From: Stenotrophomonas_A sp036403795
GTDB taxonomy: Bacteria; Pseudomonadota; Gammaproteobacteria; Xanthomonadales; Xanthomonadaceae
DNA: 64,000 bases
Reading direction: 5' to 3'
Assembly (NCBI GenBank): GCA_036403795.1
Contig: DASWQJ010000174.1
Location: forward strand, 12,820-76,819
Part shown: positions 53,018 through 61,893 of the stretch, one piece after another
Layout of the letters: every line of letters starts with the position of its first letter
Position numbering within the stretch: the first letter of the stretch is position 1
Notes under the pieces: generated by a model
Databases searched by the model: none
What the model was told of the DNA's origin: nothing
The model's input: the letters and a program-made list of their open reading frames with translations, nothing else
Position numbers and translations under genes: made by a program

Positions 53018-53099
53018 TTCGCCTCAAGGCCCGGAGCCAACCGGGCGATGGGCGCTCAACCAAACGCTACCGCGGGCGTGAGCGGCGGGGCCTGGATCG

Positions 53100-53519
53100 T
53101 CAGCGCGAGATCCAGGCCGCCAAACCCAGGGCCAGCACGTAGCACAGCCAGTCCCAGGTGGAATTGGCGAGCGACAATAGGGTCCAGGCCAAGCCTGCCC
53201 CCAGCTTCAGCGACGAGGTCCACGGGTCCAGCCCCATCGCCACGCCGATATGCGCAGCGGCGATGGCCCAATTGGCCGCTACGACCACCAGCGCGGTGGC
53301 GACGACGGCCACGAGGACCCGCAGCCGGCCGCCCTGCAAGTTGCCCAGGCGCAGCATCCAGGCCACTTCCGCGGCGCATAGCAAGGCCATCCACCCGGCC
53401 TGGTCGCCCCGGGTCATCGCCACCAGTAGCCAGGCGATGACGGCGGTAACGCACCCCAACAGCAAAAGCAGGGGCCAGAGCCAGTGCGCGGTTCTGGCAG
53501 ACGCGGTCTTGGGGGGCAT
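53100..53519 (-). CDS. Small four-helix membrane protein
   Basis: Hydrophobic protein of 139 aa with four predicted helices, beginning LWPLLLLLGCVTAVIAWLLVAM. A short conserved-looking loop has GDQAGWMALLCAAEVAWMLRLG. No signal for a known family. An AGGGAT lies upstream of the ATG. Convergent with pntB and divergent from sufT. Function unknown. Confidence 0.65.
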   Translation of the reverse strand: MPPKTASARTAHWLWPLLLLLGCVTAVIAWLLVAMTRGDQAGWMALLCAAEVAWMLRLGNLQGGRLRVLVAVVATALVVVAANWAIAAAHIGVAMGLDPWTSSLKLGAGLAWTLLSLANSTWDWLCYVLALGLAAWISR

Positions 53520-53693
53520 CGGTGGATCCCTGAGGTCGACCTACAGGATAAGGCCTGCCCGCGTTGCGACCATGGCTCGGAGGTCACGGCCACGGGCGGG
53601 ACAGCGCATTCCGATACGACGGGATGGGCCGGAGCCGAAATAGCCTTAAAATGTACGACTTGCTCATCCGGGCTCCGGCCCCATATCCCCCGC

Positions 53694-54245
53694 ATGTATT
53701 CCCGCAGCAGCGAACCCGTCCAATTCGAGCGTGACTGCGCCGCCGTCATGGTGCCGCAAGGCGACGCCGTGACCCTGCCGGCCGGCAGCTACGGCTATAT
53801 CACCCAGGCGCTGGGCGGCAGCTATACCGTCTTTGTCGAGGGCAATCTGTTCCGCATTGCCGGCAAGGACGGCGATGCCATCGGCAAGGAACCGCCGCCG
53901 GGGCTGGAACTGCCCGGCAACGCGAGCGACGAGGACGTCGAGGCGATGGTCTGGCAACAGTTGCGGACCTGCTTCGACCCGGAAATTCCTTTCAACATCG
54001 TCGATCTGGGCCTGGTCTACGAGGTGGCGCTCAAGCCGTCCGAAGCCGAAGGGCGCCTGGTCGAGGTCAAGATGACCTTGACCGCTCCGGGCTGCGGCAT
54101 GGGCGAGATCCTCATCGACGACGTGCGCAGCAAGCTGGAGCTGATTCCCACCATCGCCGAGGCCGACGTGGAGCTGGTTTTTGATCCGCCGTGGGGCCGG
54201 CATATGATGTCCGAGGCCGCCCGGCTCGAAACCGGGATGCTCTAA
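53694..54245 (+). CDS. sufT: Fe-S cluster assembly factor SufT
   Basis: DUF59/MIP18-type protein of 183 aa, needed in other bacteria for Fe-S maturation under heavy demand. A N-terminal barrel-like extension (YSRSSEPVQFERDCAAVMVPQGD), then the DUF59 domain: CFDPEIPFNIVDLGLVYEV, MTLTAPGCGMGEILIDDVRSKL and DVELVFDPPWG. A CxMG-type motif is visible as GCGMG. ATG at 53694 fits the family start. It precedes ilvE by 82 nt. Other suf genes are not in the window. Confidence 0.93.
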   Translation: MYSRSSEPVQFERDCAAVMVPQGDAVTLPAGSYGYITQALGGSYTVFVEGNLFRIAGKDGDAIGKEPPPGLELPGNASDEDVEAMVWQQLRTCFDPEIPFNIVDLGLVYEVALKPSEAEGRLVEVKMTLTAPGCGMGEILIDDVRSKLELIPTIAEADVELVFDPPWGRHMMSEAARLETGML

Positions 54246-54327
54246 GGGGTCCAGCGCAGTGCGAGGGCCCCGCCGTCGGTGACTCGCCGACGCTTTCCGT
54301 CCTCAGCAAACCGCAAGGAATCTCCTG

Positions 54328-55419
54328 GTGTCCGTTTCCGCTTCTTTCCGCGTCACCCCTTCGCCGTCACCGCGTACGCCCGAGCAGCGCGAGGCCATCC
54401 TCGCCGCGCCGGGTTTCGGCATTCATTTCACCGACCACATGGTCGCGATCGAATACGACAAGGACCGCGGCTGGCACGACGCCGAAGTGCGCCCCTACGG
54501 GCCGCTGCAACTGGATCCGGCCGCCGCCGTGCTGCATTACGGCCAGGAAATCTTCGAAGGCATCAAGGCCTACCGCCACGCCGACGGTTCGATCTGGACG
54601 TTCCGGCCCGAGGCCAATGGCGCCCGCCTGCAACGTTCGGCGCGACGCCTGGCCATGCCGGAACTGCCGGTCGAGTTGTTCGTCGAATCACTTCGCCAAC
54701 TGGTCGCCGTCGACGCCGATTGGGTGTCGGGCGCGGGCGAAAACAGCCTGTACTTCCGACCCTTCATGATCGCCAACGAGGCGTTCCTCGGCGTGCGTGC
54801 CGCGCAGAAGGCCGGTTACTACGTCATCGCCAGCCCGGCGGGCCCTTATTTCGCCAAAGGCGTGGCGCCGGTCTCGATCTGGCTGTCGACCGATTACGCG
54901 CGCGCTGCCAAGGGCGGCACCGGCGCGGCCAAGTGTGGCGGCAACTACGCGGCCTCGCTGCTGCCGCAGCAGCAGGCCTATGCGCAGGGGTGCTCGCAGG
55001 TGCTGTTCCTGGATCCGGTGGAGGGCAAGTACCTCGAAGAACTCGGCGGCATGAACGTCTTCCTCGTCTACAAGAACGGCACGCTGGTCACGCCTGCGTT
55101 GTCGGGCAGCATCCTGGAAGGCATTACCCGTGCCAGCATCCTGCAGTTGGCCCGCGACCGCGGCATGAACGTCGAAGAGCGCCAGGTCTCCGTCGATGAA
55201 TGGAAGCAGGGCGTGGCTTCGGGAGAGATCAGCGAAGTGTTTGCATGCGGCACCGCCGCGGTGATCACCCCGATCGGCCAGCTCAAGGGCGAGGGCTTTT
55301 CGGTGGGGGACCTCGACGCGCCGGCCGGCGACGTCACTCTGTCCATCCGCAAGGAATTGACCGACATCCAGTACGGGCGTGAGCCTGATCGGCATGGCTG
55401 GCTGGTGCGCCTGGCGTAA
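54328..55419 (+). CDS. ilvE: Branched-chain amino acid aminotransferase IlvE (long BCAT type)
   Basis: PLP enzyme making leucine, isoleucine and valine from their 2-oxo acids. At 363 aa it belongs to the longer, eukaryote-like BCAT group rather than the 308-aa enterobacterial group. The PLP lysine is Lys202 in GAAKCGGNYAAS. LHYGQEIFEGIKAYR and LYFRPFMIANE are family blocks, and FACGTAAVITPIG is near the end. The start is GTG at 54328 with AAGGA upstream. A rho-independent terminator follows. Confidence 0.95.
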   Translation: MSVSASFRVTPSPSPRTPEQREAILAAPGFGIHFTDHMVAIEYDKDRGWHDAEVRPYGPLQLDPAAAVLHYGQEIFEGIKAYRHADGSIWTFRPEANGARLQRSARRLAMPELPVELFVESLRQLVAVDADWVSGAGENSLYFRPFMIANEAFLGVRAAQKAGYYVIASPAGPYFAKGVAPVSIWLSTDYARAAKGGTGAAKCGGNYAASLLPQQQAYAQGCSQVLFLDPVEGKYLEELGGMNVFLVYKNGTLVTPALSGSILEGITRASILQLARDRGMNVEERQVSVDEWKQGVASGEISEVFACGTAAVITPIGQLKGEGFSVGDLDAPAGDVTLSIRKELTDIQYGREPDRHGWLVRLA

Positions 55420-55448
55420 CGTCCCGGGCGGCTGCGTGATGAGTAAGG

Positions 55449-55473
55449 AAAGCCCCGCTGAGGCGGGGCTTTT
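55449..55473 (+). terminator. Rho-independent terminator after ilvE
   Basis: AGCCCCGC (55451-55458) and GCGGGGCT (55463-55470) pair perfectly with a TGAG tetraloop, flanked by A residues before and a T-run after. Best canonical terminator of the window. Confidence 0.92.
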
Positions 55474-55777
55474 CATTTTCGGCGGTGGATTTTGGGCAAG
55501 CGGCCGTGTCCGCATTCATGTCCTTCCGGTTGTCCTCCTTGTCTCCACATGCCTGAATCTTGACGTGCCACGTCACAGAACGGGCATTTGGTTGCTGTGG
55601 AAACCGGTTCCGGACATATCGAACCTTCGGGCTTTTAGTTAGGTTTTCTTCAGGACGACATACAGGGGTGTTGTCCGGGCGCTCCGGCCGATCTCGGCTC
55701 CAAGACTGCTTCCCGTAGGGCCCCGGCCGGGGTCTTTGCCGCGAAAAGCGGCCGTCTGATTCCCAAGGAACCACCCG
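55474..55777. promoter_or_regulatory. Leader region of the S8 protease gene
   Basis: No gene is visible in this stretch. It contains a perfect 15-bp interrupted palindrome, TGACGTG-C-CACGTCA (55561-55575), that could be an operator. Near the protease start, GCCGC (55738-55742) and GCGGC (55748-55752) can form a small hairpin, and a GGCCCCGGCCGGGG palindrome lies just before it. An AAGGAA precedes the protease ATG. A clear -35/-10 pair was not identified. Confidence 0.45.
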
Positions 55778-57514
55778 ATGTCCAAGGACCAACTCCGCGC
55801 CCGTCGGCGCGTCTGGGTCGTGCTCGGCGGTAGCGCACTGACCTCGCTCCTGATCGCCATGCCAGCCTTTGCCGGCGAGGCCTACCTGGATGCACTGGCC
55901 AGTGCACCCACCCACCAGCGCTGCCTCGTGACCTACCGTGACGGCAGCAGCGAGCTGGCCAGCGCCAGTGTGCTGGGCAATGCGCTCAGAGCGGCCGCCT
56001 CATCGGTGCCGGGCAAAGCCGGACAGGCGCTGGGCCTGGCGTCGGTGCGCCGGCTGGCTGTCGGCCCTGAACTGGTCAAGGCCGATCGTGCACTCGATCG
56101 CGCCGAAGCCGAAGTGCTGATGCGACGCCTGGCCGCCGACCCCAACGTACTCAGCGTTGAGGTGGATCAGTTGCTGCAACCCACCCTCACCCCCAACGAC
56201 CCACGGTTGTCCGAGCAATGGGGCTTCGGTACCACCAGCGCGGGGATCAACGTTCGCGCTGCCTGGGACCAGACCACGGGCAGCGGCGCGGTAGTGGCCG
56301 TGATCGATACGGGCATCACCAGCCATCCCGACCTCAACGCCAACATCCTCGGCGGCTACGACTTCATCAGCGACGCGGCGATGGCGCGCGACGGCAATGG
56401 CCGCGACAACAATCCAGCGGATCAAGGTGACTGGTATGCCGCAAACGAGTGTGGTGCCGGCATTCCCGCATCGAACTCCAGTTGGCATGGCACCCATGTC
56501 GCCGGCACGGTCGCGGCGGTCACCAACAATGCCACCGGCGTGGCGGGCACCGCGTACGGCGCCAAGGTCGTGCCGGTTCGCGTGCTGGGCAAGTGCGGCG
56601 GCTACACGTCCGATATCGCCGATGCCATCGTGTGGGCGTCAGGGGGCACCGTCAGCGGCGTGCCGGCCAACGCCAATCCGGCCGAGGTGATCAACATGTC
56701 GCTCGGCGGCAGCGGTACGTGCTCGACCACGTACCAGACCGCGATCAATGGCGCGGTTTCGCGCGGTACCACGGTCGTCGTGGCCGCCGGCAACTCCGCC
56801 GCCAATGTGTCCGGCTCGGTCCCGGCCAATTGCTCGAACGTGGTCGCCGTTGCCGCCACCACCTCGGCCGGCAGCAAGGCGAGCTTCTCCAACTACGGCA
56901 CGGGCATCGATGTGTCGGCACCCGGACAGAGCATTCTTTCCACGCTCAACAGTGGCACCACCACGCCCGGCACGGCCAGCTACGCGTCCTACAACGGCAC
57001 CTCGATGGCATCGCCGCATGTGGCAGGTGTAGTGGCATTGATGCAGTCGGCTGCGCCCACCGCGTTGTCACCGGCCACGGTCGAATCCCTGCTCAAGAGC
57101 ACGGCCAGCGCATTGCCCGGCAGCTGTAGCGGTGGTTGCGGTGCGGGCATCGTCAACGCCAACGCGGCGGTGACCGCGGCCAAGGGCGGCGGCGGAGGTG
57201 GCGGCGGTACCACGCTGACCAGTGGCGTGCCTGTCAGCGGATTGGCAGCCGGTACGGGATCGTCGTTGAACTACACGATCGCAGTACCCGCCGGGCGCAG
57301 CACGCTGACGGTGAAGATTGCAGGTGGCAGCGGCGATGCAGACCTGTACGTGCGCCTGGGCAGCGCGCCAACCGATACGACCTATGCCTGCCGGCCGTAT
57401 CTGGGCGGCAACGCTGAAACCTGCACCATCGCCGCGCCTTCGGTCGGGACTTACTACATACGCGTAAAGGCGTACTCGACGTTCTCGGGCGTCACACTCA
57501 CAGCGACTTACTGA
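55778..57514 (+). CDS. Secreted S8 (subtilisin-like) serine protease with PPC domain
   Basis: Exported protease precursor, 578 aa. Signal peptide at residues 1-32 (MPAFA), then an I9-type propeptide up to about residue 135, then the catalytic domain with Asp177 (VIDTGITSHP), His237 (WHGTHVAG), oxyanion Asn339 (AAGNS) and Ser409 (NGTSMASPH). A Gly-rich linker (about 466-475) precedes a C-terminal PPC domain (about 480-578) with GDADLYVR and CTIAAPSVGTYYIRV, which is often cut off after secretion. Proteases of this build are common in Xanthomonadaceae. Confidence 0.95.
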   Translation: MSKDQLRARRRVWVVLGGSALTSLLIAMPAFAGEAYLDALASAPTHQRCLVTYRDGSSELASASVLGNALRAAASSVPGKAGQALGLASVRRLAVGPELVKADRALDRAEAEVLMRRLAADPNVLSVEVDQLLQPTLTPNDPRLSEQWGFGTTSAGINVRAAWDQTTGSGAVVAVIDTGITSHPDLNANILGGYDFISDAAMARDGNGRDNNPADQGDWYAANECGAGIPASNSSWHGTHVAGTVAAVTNNATGVAGTAYGAKVVPVRVLGKCGGYTSDIADAIVWASGGTVSGVPANANPAEVINMSLGGSGTCSTTYQTAINGAVSRGTTVVVAAGNSAANVSGSVPANCSNVVAVAATTSAGSKASFSNYGTGIDVSAPGQSILSTLNSGTTTPGTASYASYNGTSMASPHVAGVVALMQSAAPTALSPATVESLLKSTASALPGSCSGGCGAGIVNANAAVTAAKGGGGGGGGTTLTSGVPVSGLAAGTGSSLNYTIAVPAGRSTLTVKIAGGSGDADLYVRLGSAPTDTTYACRPYLGGNAETCTIAAPSVGTYYIRVKAYSTFSGVTLTATY

Positions 57515-57525
57515 GTTGCGCTTGG

Positions 57526-57557
57526 CACGACGGGGCCACAGGAGTGGCTCCGTCGTG
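57526..57557. terminator. Hairpin between the S8 protease and ybaK
   Basis: CACGACGGGGCCAC (57526-57539) pairs with GTGGCTCCGTCGTG (57544-57557) over 14 positions with one G-T wobble and loop AGGA. No T-run, but position between convergent genes suits a two-way terminator. Confidence 0.65.
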
Positions 57558-57585
57558 ATGTCGTGTCGTGGCCACGCGGCCACCC

Positions 57586-58062
57586 TCACTCGCTGATGTC
57601 GGCCAGCTGGGCCTGCAACACCTGCCTGGCGTCGACCGCCGGCAACTCCAGCAACAGCCCGCGCTGGCCCGCGTTGAGGAAGATGGTTTCCGTGGCGTCG
57701 GCCTGATGTGCCATCACCACGCGAACGGGACGCTGCTGGCCGAACGGGCTGATGCCGCCCACCTTGTAACCGCTGCGTCTTTCCGCATCGGTTATGTCCA
57801 TCATTCGTGCCGATTTTCCGTGGCAGGCGGTGGCCAGCTTCTTCAACTGCAAGGTGCAGTCGGAGGGGACCAGCACGCACACGGCCCGGTCATCGACCCA
57901 GGCCATCAGCGTCTTCAATAAGTGTGCTGGCGGAATGCCCAGCGACTGCGCGGCATGCACGCCTTTTCCGCCCGCGGCATCCGCATCGAATACATAAGCG
58001 TGCAATCGGTACGAGACGCCGGCGGCATCGAGTTGACGGGTGGCCCGGGTCGCGCGCGACAT
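57586..58062 (-). CDS. ybaK: Cys-tRNA(Pro)/Cys-tRNA(Cys) deacylase YbaK
   Basis: Trans-editing enzyme that hydrolyses mischarged Cys-tRNA(Pro). It has 158 aa, the family length. HAAQSLGIPPAHLLKTLMAWVD precedes the YbaK core, and GYKVGGISPFGQ is the diagnostic motif, with the catalytic Lys in the LKKLA region. The stop converges on the protease gene. It lies 9 nt from the asparaginase-domain gene upstream. Confidence 0.93.
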   Translation of the reverse strand: MSRATRATRQLDAAGVSYRLHAYVFDADAAGGKGVHAAQSLGIPPAHLLKTLMAWVDDRAVCVLVPSDCTLQLKKLATACHGKSARMMDITDAERRSGYKVGGISPFGQQRPVRVVMAHQADATETIFLNAGQRGLLLELPAVDARQVLQAQLADISE

Positions 58063-58070
58063 GGGCCGGC

Positions 58071-58556
58071 TCAGATCGACTCGAAGCGATTGGCCGCGAC
58101 GTTCTTGCGCACCTGCGTGGGATCCCAGATGCGACCGTTCATCGCGATGTACACGCCCGACGGCAGACTCTGTACGGCCCCTACCGCACAGCCAATGTTG
58201 AACTCGGCGTCCGATCCGCGGAATCGCGCCGGATTCAACGCGCCCGTCATCACGATGGTCTTGTCCGGAATCGATCGCAACACCTGGCCGGTCTGCACCA
58301 TGCTGTCGGTGCCATGCGTGATCAGCACGTGGCGCGCCGGTTGTGCCGCCACCGTGGCCCGGATCAGCTCGCGGTCCGCTTCGGTGATGTGCAGCGAATC
58401 CTTGCGAATGATCGGGATGACCGTGAACCGGAACGTCACGCCCAGTTCTTTGAGGATCTGGCCGATCTGCGGGTCACCGATCTGGTAATCCGACTTGTCG
58501 TCGAAGTAGATCTTGTCGATCGTGCCACCGGTGGTGACGATCAGGAGTTCTTCCAT
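58071..58556 (-). CDS. Short asparaginase-domain protein
   Basis: Protein of 161 aa that covers only the N-terminal half of an L-asparaginase. The first catalytic threonine is in VTTGGTIDKIYF and the second motif is ITHGTDSMVQTG; MTGALNPARFRGSDAEFN follows, and the C-terminal domain of type I/II asparaginases is absent. Single-domain members of this type are common in Proteobacteria, so it need not be a pseudogene, but whether it is active is open. Confidence 0.85.
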   Translation of the reverse strand: MEELLIVTTGGTIDKIYFDDKSDYQIGDPQIGQILKELGVTFRFTVIPIIRKDSLHITEADRELIRATVAAQPARHVLITHGTDSMVQTGQVLRSIPDKTIVMTGALNPARFRGSDAEFNIGCAVGAVQSLPSGVYIAMNGRIWDPTQVRKNVAANRFESI

Positions 58557-58649
58557 AGCGATGTCCTGCAATACGAGGCGCGGCGCACCGTGGTCGCGCG
58601 AAGTCACCATGATACCCGGCCCCCCGAAGCACCCGCGGCGGCGGCGCGC

Positions 58650-59000
58650 TCACGGGCTGGAACGACGTGCCTGCTGCCGTGCGCGCAAGCCGGGCGCGCT
58701 GGCAGCACCGATCACCAGCAAGGCCAACGCAATCTCCAACAGGTGCAGCAGTCGTTGCCCCGGTGCACTCCAGGCCGCCATCACCCCATGACTGAACCAG
58801 AACAAGGCCAGCACGCCGGCCCAGAACGCCGCCCGCCGGGAGCGCGGCATCGCCACGGCGACCGACAGCAACACCGGCGGGATGACGAAAACCAGCCAGG
58901 CCGCCATCGCATGGCGATCGTCGTGGTACAGCAGGGCATAGACCGCCGCCATGGCGAGCAACGCGACCGCCAGCACGACCCGGTGAGCGGCCAGTTTCAT
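58650..59000 (-). CDS. DUF2069-family membrane protein
   Basis: Small membrane protein of 116 aa with about four helices (VVLAVALLAMAAVYALLY at the start). FWFSHGVMAAWSAP in the middle is the DUF2069 mark. The basic tail faces the cytoplasm by the positive-inside rule. It overlaps the wrbA stop by 4 bases (ATGA). The wrbA-DUF2069 pairing is frequent in gammaproteobacteria; function unknown. Confidence 0.9.
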   Translation of the reverse strand: MKLAAHRVVLAVALLAMAAVYALLYHDDRHAMAAWLVFVIPPVLLSVAVAMPRSRRAAFWAGVLALFWFSHGVMAAWSAPGQRLLHLLEIALALLVIGAASAPGLRARQQARRSSP

Positions 59001-59593
59001 GGTGCCGCCAGCTTTTGCGCGACCCGCGCCAGCCGCCGCCCGAGGGCGCGCGCCAACTGGATTTCATCATCGGTCGGCTGCGGGTCGTCGCCGGTGCCGG
59101 CGACGTGGCTGGCGCCGTAGGGCGTGCCGCCGCTGCGCGTATGGCTCAACCCGGGCTCGGTGAAAGGGATGCCCACGATCACGCAGCCATGGTGAAGCAG
59201 GGGCACCTGCATCGTCAGCAGGGTCGACTCCTGGCCCCCGTGCATCGAAGCGGTCGAGGTAAAGACGGCTGCCGGTTTCCCGACCAGGGTGCCGCTGGCC
59301 CACTCGGCGCCCAGCCCATCCAGGAAATGCTTGACCGGCGCGGCCATGTTGCCAAAGCGGGTCGGACTGCCCAGCGCCACGCCAACGCATTCGACCAGAT
59401 CGATGGGCTCGACATACGGCGCGCCCTCATCGGGAACGGCGGGCGCCAGCGGTTGCGTCACCGCCGATACCGGAGGCACGGTCCGCAGGCGTGCCGCCAT
59501 GCCGGGTACCTCGCCGATCCCGCGCGCGATCTGGCGCGCCAGCCGCGCCACCGAACCGCCACGGCTGTAGTACAGCACCAGGATCTCCGACAT
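58997..59593 (-). CDS. wrbA: NAD(P)H:quinone oxidoreductase WrbA
   Basis: Flavodoxin-like FMN quinone reductase of 198 aa that performs two-electron reduction of quinones. The FMN phosphate loop YYSRGGSVARLA, the GVALGSPTRFGNMAAPVKHFLD segment and STASMHGGQESTLLTM are diagnostic. GGTPYGASHVAG contacts the flavin ring. ATG at 59593 begins MSEILVLYYS. Longer readings upstream overlap the BrkB gene on the other strand and are not used. Confidence 0.94.
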   Translation of the reverse strand: MSEILVLYYSRGGSVARLARQIARGIGEVPGMAARLRTVPPVSAVTQPLAPAVPDEGAPYVEPIDLVECVGVALGSPTRFGNMAAPVKHFLDGLGAEWASGTLVGKPAAVFTSTASMHGGQESTLLTMQVPLLHHGCVIVGIPFTEPGLSHTRSGGTPYGASHVAGTGDDPQPTDDEIQLARALGRRLARVAQKLAAP

Positions 59594-59671
59594 CTTCCGC
59601 CCGTCTTTCGCCTCGTCCAGCCGCCAGTATCGACGATGCCGGCACCACCTTGCATCGGGTACGCTTGTCCG

Positions 59672-60952
59672 ATGGCGCCAAGGGATACGCTGAATCTGTG
59701 GAAGGCACGCCTGCGCGACCGGGCGAGGACGGTGAGCTTCGGCCATTTCCTGTGGCGCCGCTTCCTCGATGACCGCCTGCTGCAGGCGGCCGGTTCCCTG
59801 GCCTATACCACCGTATTCGCCCTGGTGCCGGCGGCGATCGTGGTGTTCGGCGTGTTGTCCGCCTTTCCGGTGTTTGGCGAATGGAAGGACCAGCTCAGCG
59901 GATATATTTTCGCCAACTTCGTGCCCACTGCGGCCAGTGAGGTGCAGGGTTACCTGTTGCAGGCTTCCAACGCGGCGGGCCAGCTCACCGCCGCTGGCGT
60001 AATCGCATTGGTGGCGTCCTTGCTGATCACGCTCAACAGCGTCGAGCAGACCTTCAACCGGATTTGGCGAGTGGTCTCGGCCAGGCCGAAGTTCACCCGA
60101 TTCCTCGTGTACTGGACCGTCTTGACGCTGGGGGCGATGGTCGCAGCGGCCAGCCTGGCGCTTTCGGTGCGCTTCTTCGCCTTGCCTCTTTTCCAGACCA
60201 CCGAAGGGCGCTGGCTGGCCGCTTCGGTGTTCGCACTGACACCGGTGTTGATCGAGTTCCTGGCGATCGTATTGATCTATCGGGTCGTGCCACACCATCC
60301 GGTGCGCATGCGCCATGCCGCACCGGGTGCGCTGCTGGCCGTCGTGATGCTGGAGTTGGTGCGCTGGGCGTTGGGTGCCTATCTCGGTGGGTTCCAGTCC
60401 TACGAGCGCATCTACGGCAGCGCCGTGGCATTCCTGCCGATCTTCCTGCTATGGATCTACCTGTGCTGGGTGTCGATCCTGCTGGGAGCGTCGCTGGCGT
60501 CTTCCATTGCCGCCTTCCGGTATCAACCGGCCTGGATGCGGCTGCCGGCCGGGCATGAGTTCTACGCGCTGCTTCGTCTGCTGGGCCGCTTCCAGCAGGC
60601 GCGTCGCGATGGCCGCGGACTGGATGAAGACGACGTCCTTGCGCTTGAGCCCATGCTGACCGACTCGTTGCTGCAGCAGTTGCTGTGTGAGCTGGAGCGC
60701 ATCCACCTGCTTCGGCGAGACGAAGTAGGGGCCTGGCTGCTGTCGCGCGACCTGGACGACGTGCCGATGCTGGAGCTGTACGAACGCTGCCAGCTGCGCA
60801 TCCCGGTCGACGATTGCGTCTTGCCGGGCCGGGACGATCCGCTCGGTCAAATGGCTGCCCAGGCATTGGATGAATTGCGACTGCCGTTGCGCGCCATGCT
60901 CCGGCGCCGCGTCGGTGACCTCTTTAGACCCCTACCCGGAGATCCCGCATGA
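59672..60952 (+). CDS. YihY/BrkB-family membrane protein
   Basis: Inner-membrane protein of 426 aa. Six helices lie in the first about 290 residues, with family blocks QAAGSLAYTTVFALVPAAIV, LLITLNSVEQTFNRIWRV and FLPIFLLWIYLCWVSILLGA. The remaining 135 residues are soluble and cytoplasmic, and contain a winged-helix-like region. Despite old RNase BN labels it is not a nuclease. The stop overlaps the next gene in ATGA. Confidence 0.92.
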   Translation: MAPRDTLNLWKARLRDRARTVSFGHFLWRRFLDDRLLQAAGSLAYTTVFALVPAAIVVFGVLSAFPVFGEWKDQLSGYIFANFVPTAASEVQGYLLQASNAAGQLTAAGVIALVASLLITLNSVEQTFNRIWRVVSARPKFTRFLVYWTVLTLGAMVAAASLALSVRFFALPLFQTTEGRWLAASVFALTPVLIEFLAIVLIYRVVPHHPVRMRHAAPGALLAVVMLELVRWALGAYLGGFQSYERIYGSAVAFLPIFLLWIYLCWVSILLGASLASSIAAFRYQPAWMRLPAGHEFYALLRLLGRFQQARRDGRGLDEDDVLALEPMLTDSLLQQLLCELERIHLLRRDEVGAWLLSRDLDDVPMLELYERCQLRIPVDDCVLPGRDDPLGQMAAQALDELRLPLRAMLRRRVGDLFRPLPGDPA

Positions 60953-61542
60953 GCGTTCGTGTTCTTCCTGCCGTCGCGTTGCTGTTGGCCCTGTCTGCCT
61001 GCCAACGCCCACCCGAACCGGTTGCCGCACCCTCCGGGCCGGACACTGCGCAGACCGCCCAGCCGGTGCAGCCCGCCAGCCCGCCAGCCCCTCCCAAGCC
61101 AGCGGCCGCGGTGCGTGAACAGACCGCAGAGCATCCCAGCCTGCAGCTGCCCACGGTTACCGGCGAGGCCTATGACCTGGCCGCGCATCGTGGCAAGTGG
61201 GTCGTGGTGAATTTCTGGGCAACCTGGTGCGCGCCCTGCCTGAAGGAGATGCCTGAACTGTCGGCATTGCATGCCATGCGCAACAACGTAGAGGTGGTCG
61301 GGCTGGCCTATGAGGACATCGAAGTGGCCGAAATGCAGGCTTTCTTGAAGGCCCATCCGGTCGCCTATCCCATCGCCATCGTGGACACCTACCAACCGCC
61401 CCAGGATTTCGCGGTACCGCGCGGTCTGCCGATGAGCTACCTGATCGGTCCCGACGGCAAAGTGGTCAAGCAATTCCTCGGCCCGGTGCAGGCACACGAC
61501 ATCGAAGCGGCCATCGCCGAGGCCGGCGGCAAGGTCGGCTGA
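60949..61542 (+). CDS. TlpA/ResA-like thioredoxin-fold lipoprotein
   Basis: Periplasmic thiol-disulfide protein of 197 aa, anchored as a lipoprotein: the lipobox LLALSAC places the lipidated Cys at residue 18. A Pro/Ala-rich linker of about 45 residues leads to the thioredoxin fold with the redox site WATWCAPCLKEMPEL, and a cis-Pro-like RGLPMSYLIG later. It likely reduces or rearranges disulfides in envelope proteins. ATGA overlap with the BrkB gene upstream. Confidence 0.92.
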   Translation: MSVRVLPAVALLLALSACQRPPEPVAAPSGPDTAQTAQPVQPASPPAPPKPAAAVREQTAEHPSLQLPTVTGEAYDLAAHRGKWVVVNFWATWCAPCLKEMPELSALHAMRNNVEVVGLAYEDIEVAEMQAFLKAHPVAYPIAIVDTYQPPQDFAVPRGLPMSYLIGPDGKVVKQFLGPVQAHDIEAAIAEAGGKVG

Positions 61543-61545
61543 ACC

Positions 61546-61812
61546 ATGGCGCAGGCGCGTTTCCAGGTGAATGGGCGAGTCCAGGGGGTCGGGTTCCGGG
61601 CCTGGGCACGAAGCCAGGCACTGGCACTGAATTTGCATGGTTCTGCCTGCAACCGGAGCGACGGCGACGTCGAGGTCATCGCCAGTGGCGAGGCCGAGGC
61701 CCTCGATACGTTCGGCCGGTTGCTCTGGCAAGGCCCCTCGCTGGCGCAGGTCAGCAGGGTCGACAGGACCGGATGGACAGATGAGGTGGCGACCGGTTTC
61801 GTGACCGGCTAA
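61546..61812 (+). CDS. acyP: Acylphosphatase
   Basis: Small hydrolase of acylphosphates, 88 aa. The phosphate-binding loop GRVQGVGFR includes the catalytic Arg18, and the catalytic Asn is probably Asn36 in SACNRSDGDVEV; the latter region is less like the usual G-x-V-x-N-x-x-D-G, but keeps the Asn and the DG. It starts 3 nt after the TlpA-like gene. Confidence 0.92.
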   Translation: MAQARFQVNGRVQGVGFRAWARSQALALNLHGSACNRSDGDVEVIASGEAEALDTFGRLLWQGPSLAQVSRVDRTGWTDEVATGFVTG

Positions 61813-61893
61813 TCGCTTTCCGCCATTGCCCCCCAAGCCTGTCGTGGCCGAGCCGATAACCGACTCAACAGGCAACCGGGACAGGGGAAGACA

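Noticed and set aside
55561..55577. CRP/Clp-type site (TGTGA-N6-TCACA) before the protease
   Set aside because: Only a TCACA half is present; the other half is not at the right spacing.
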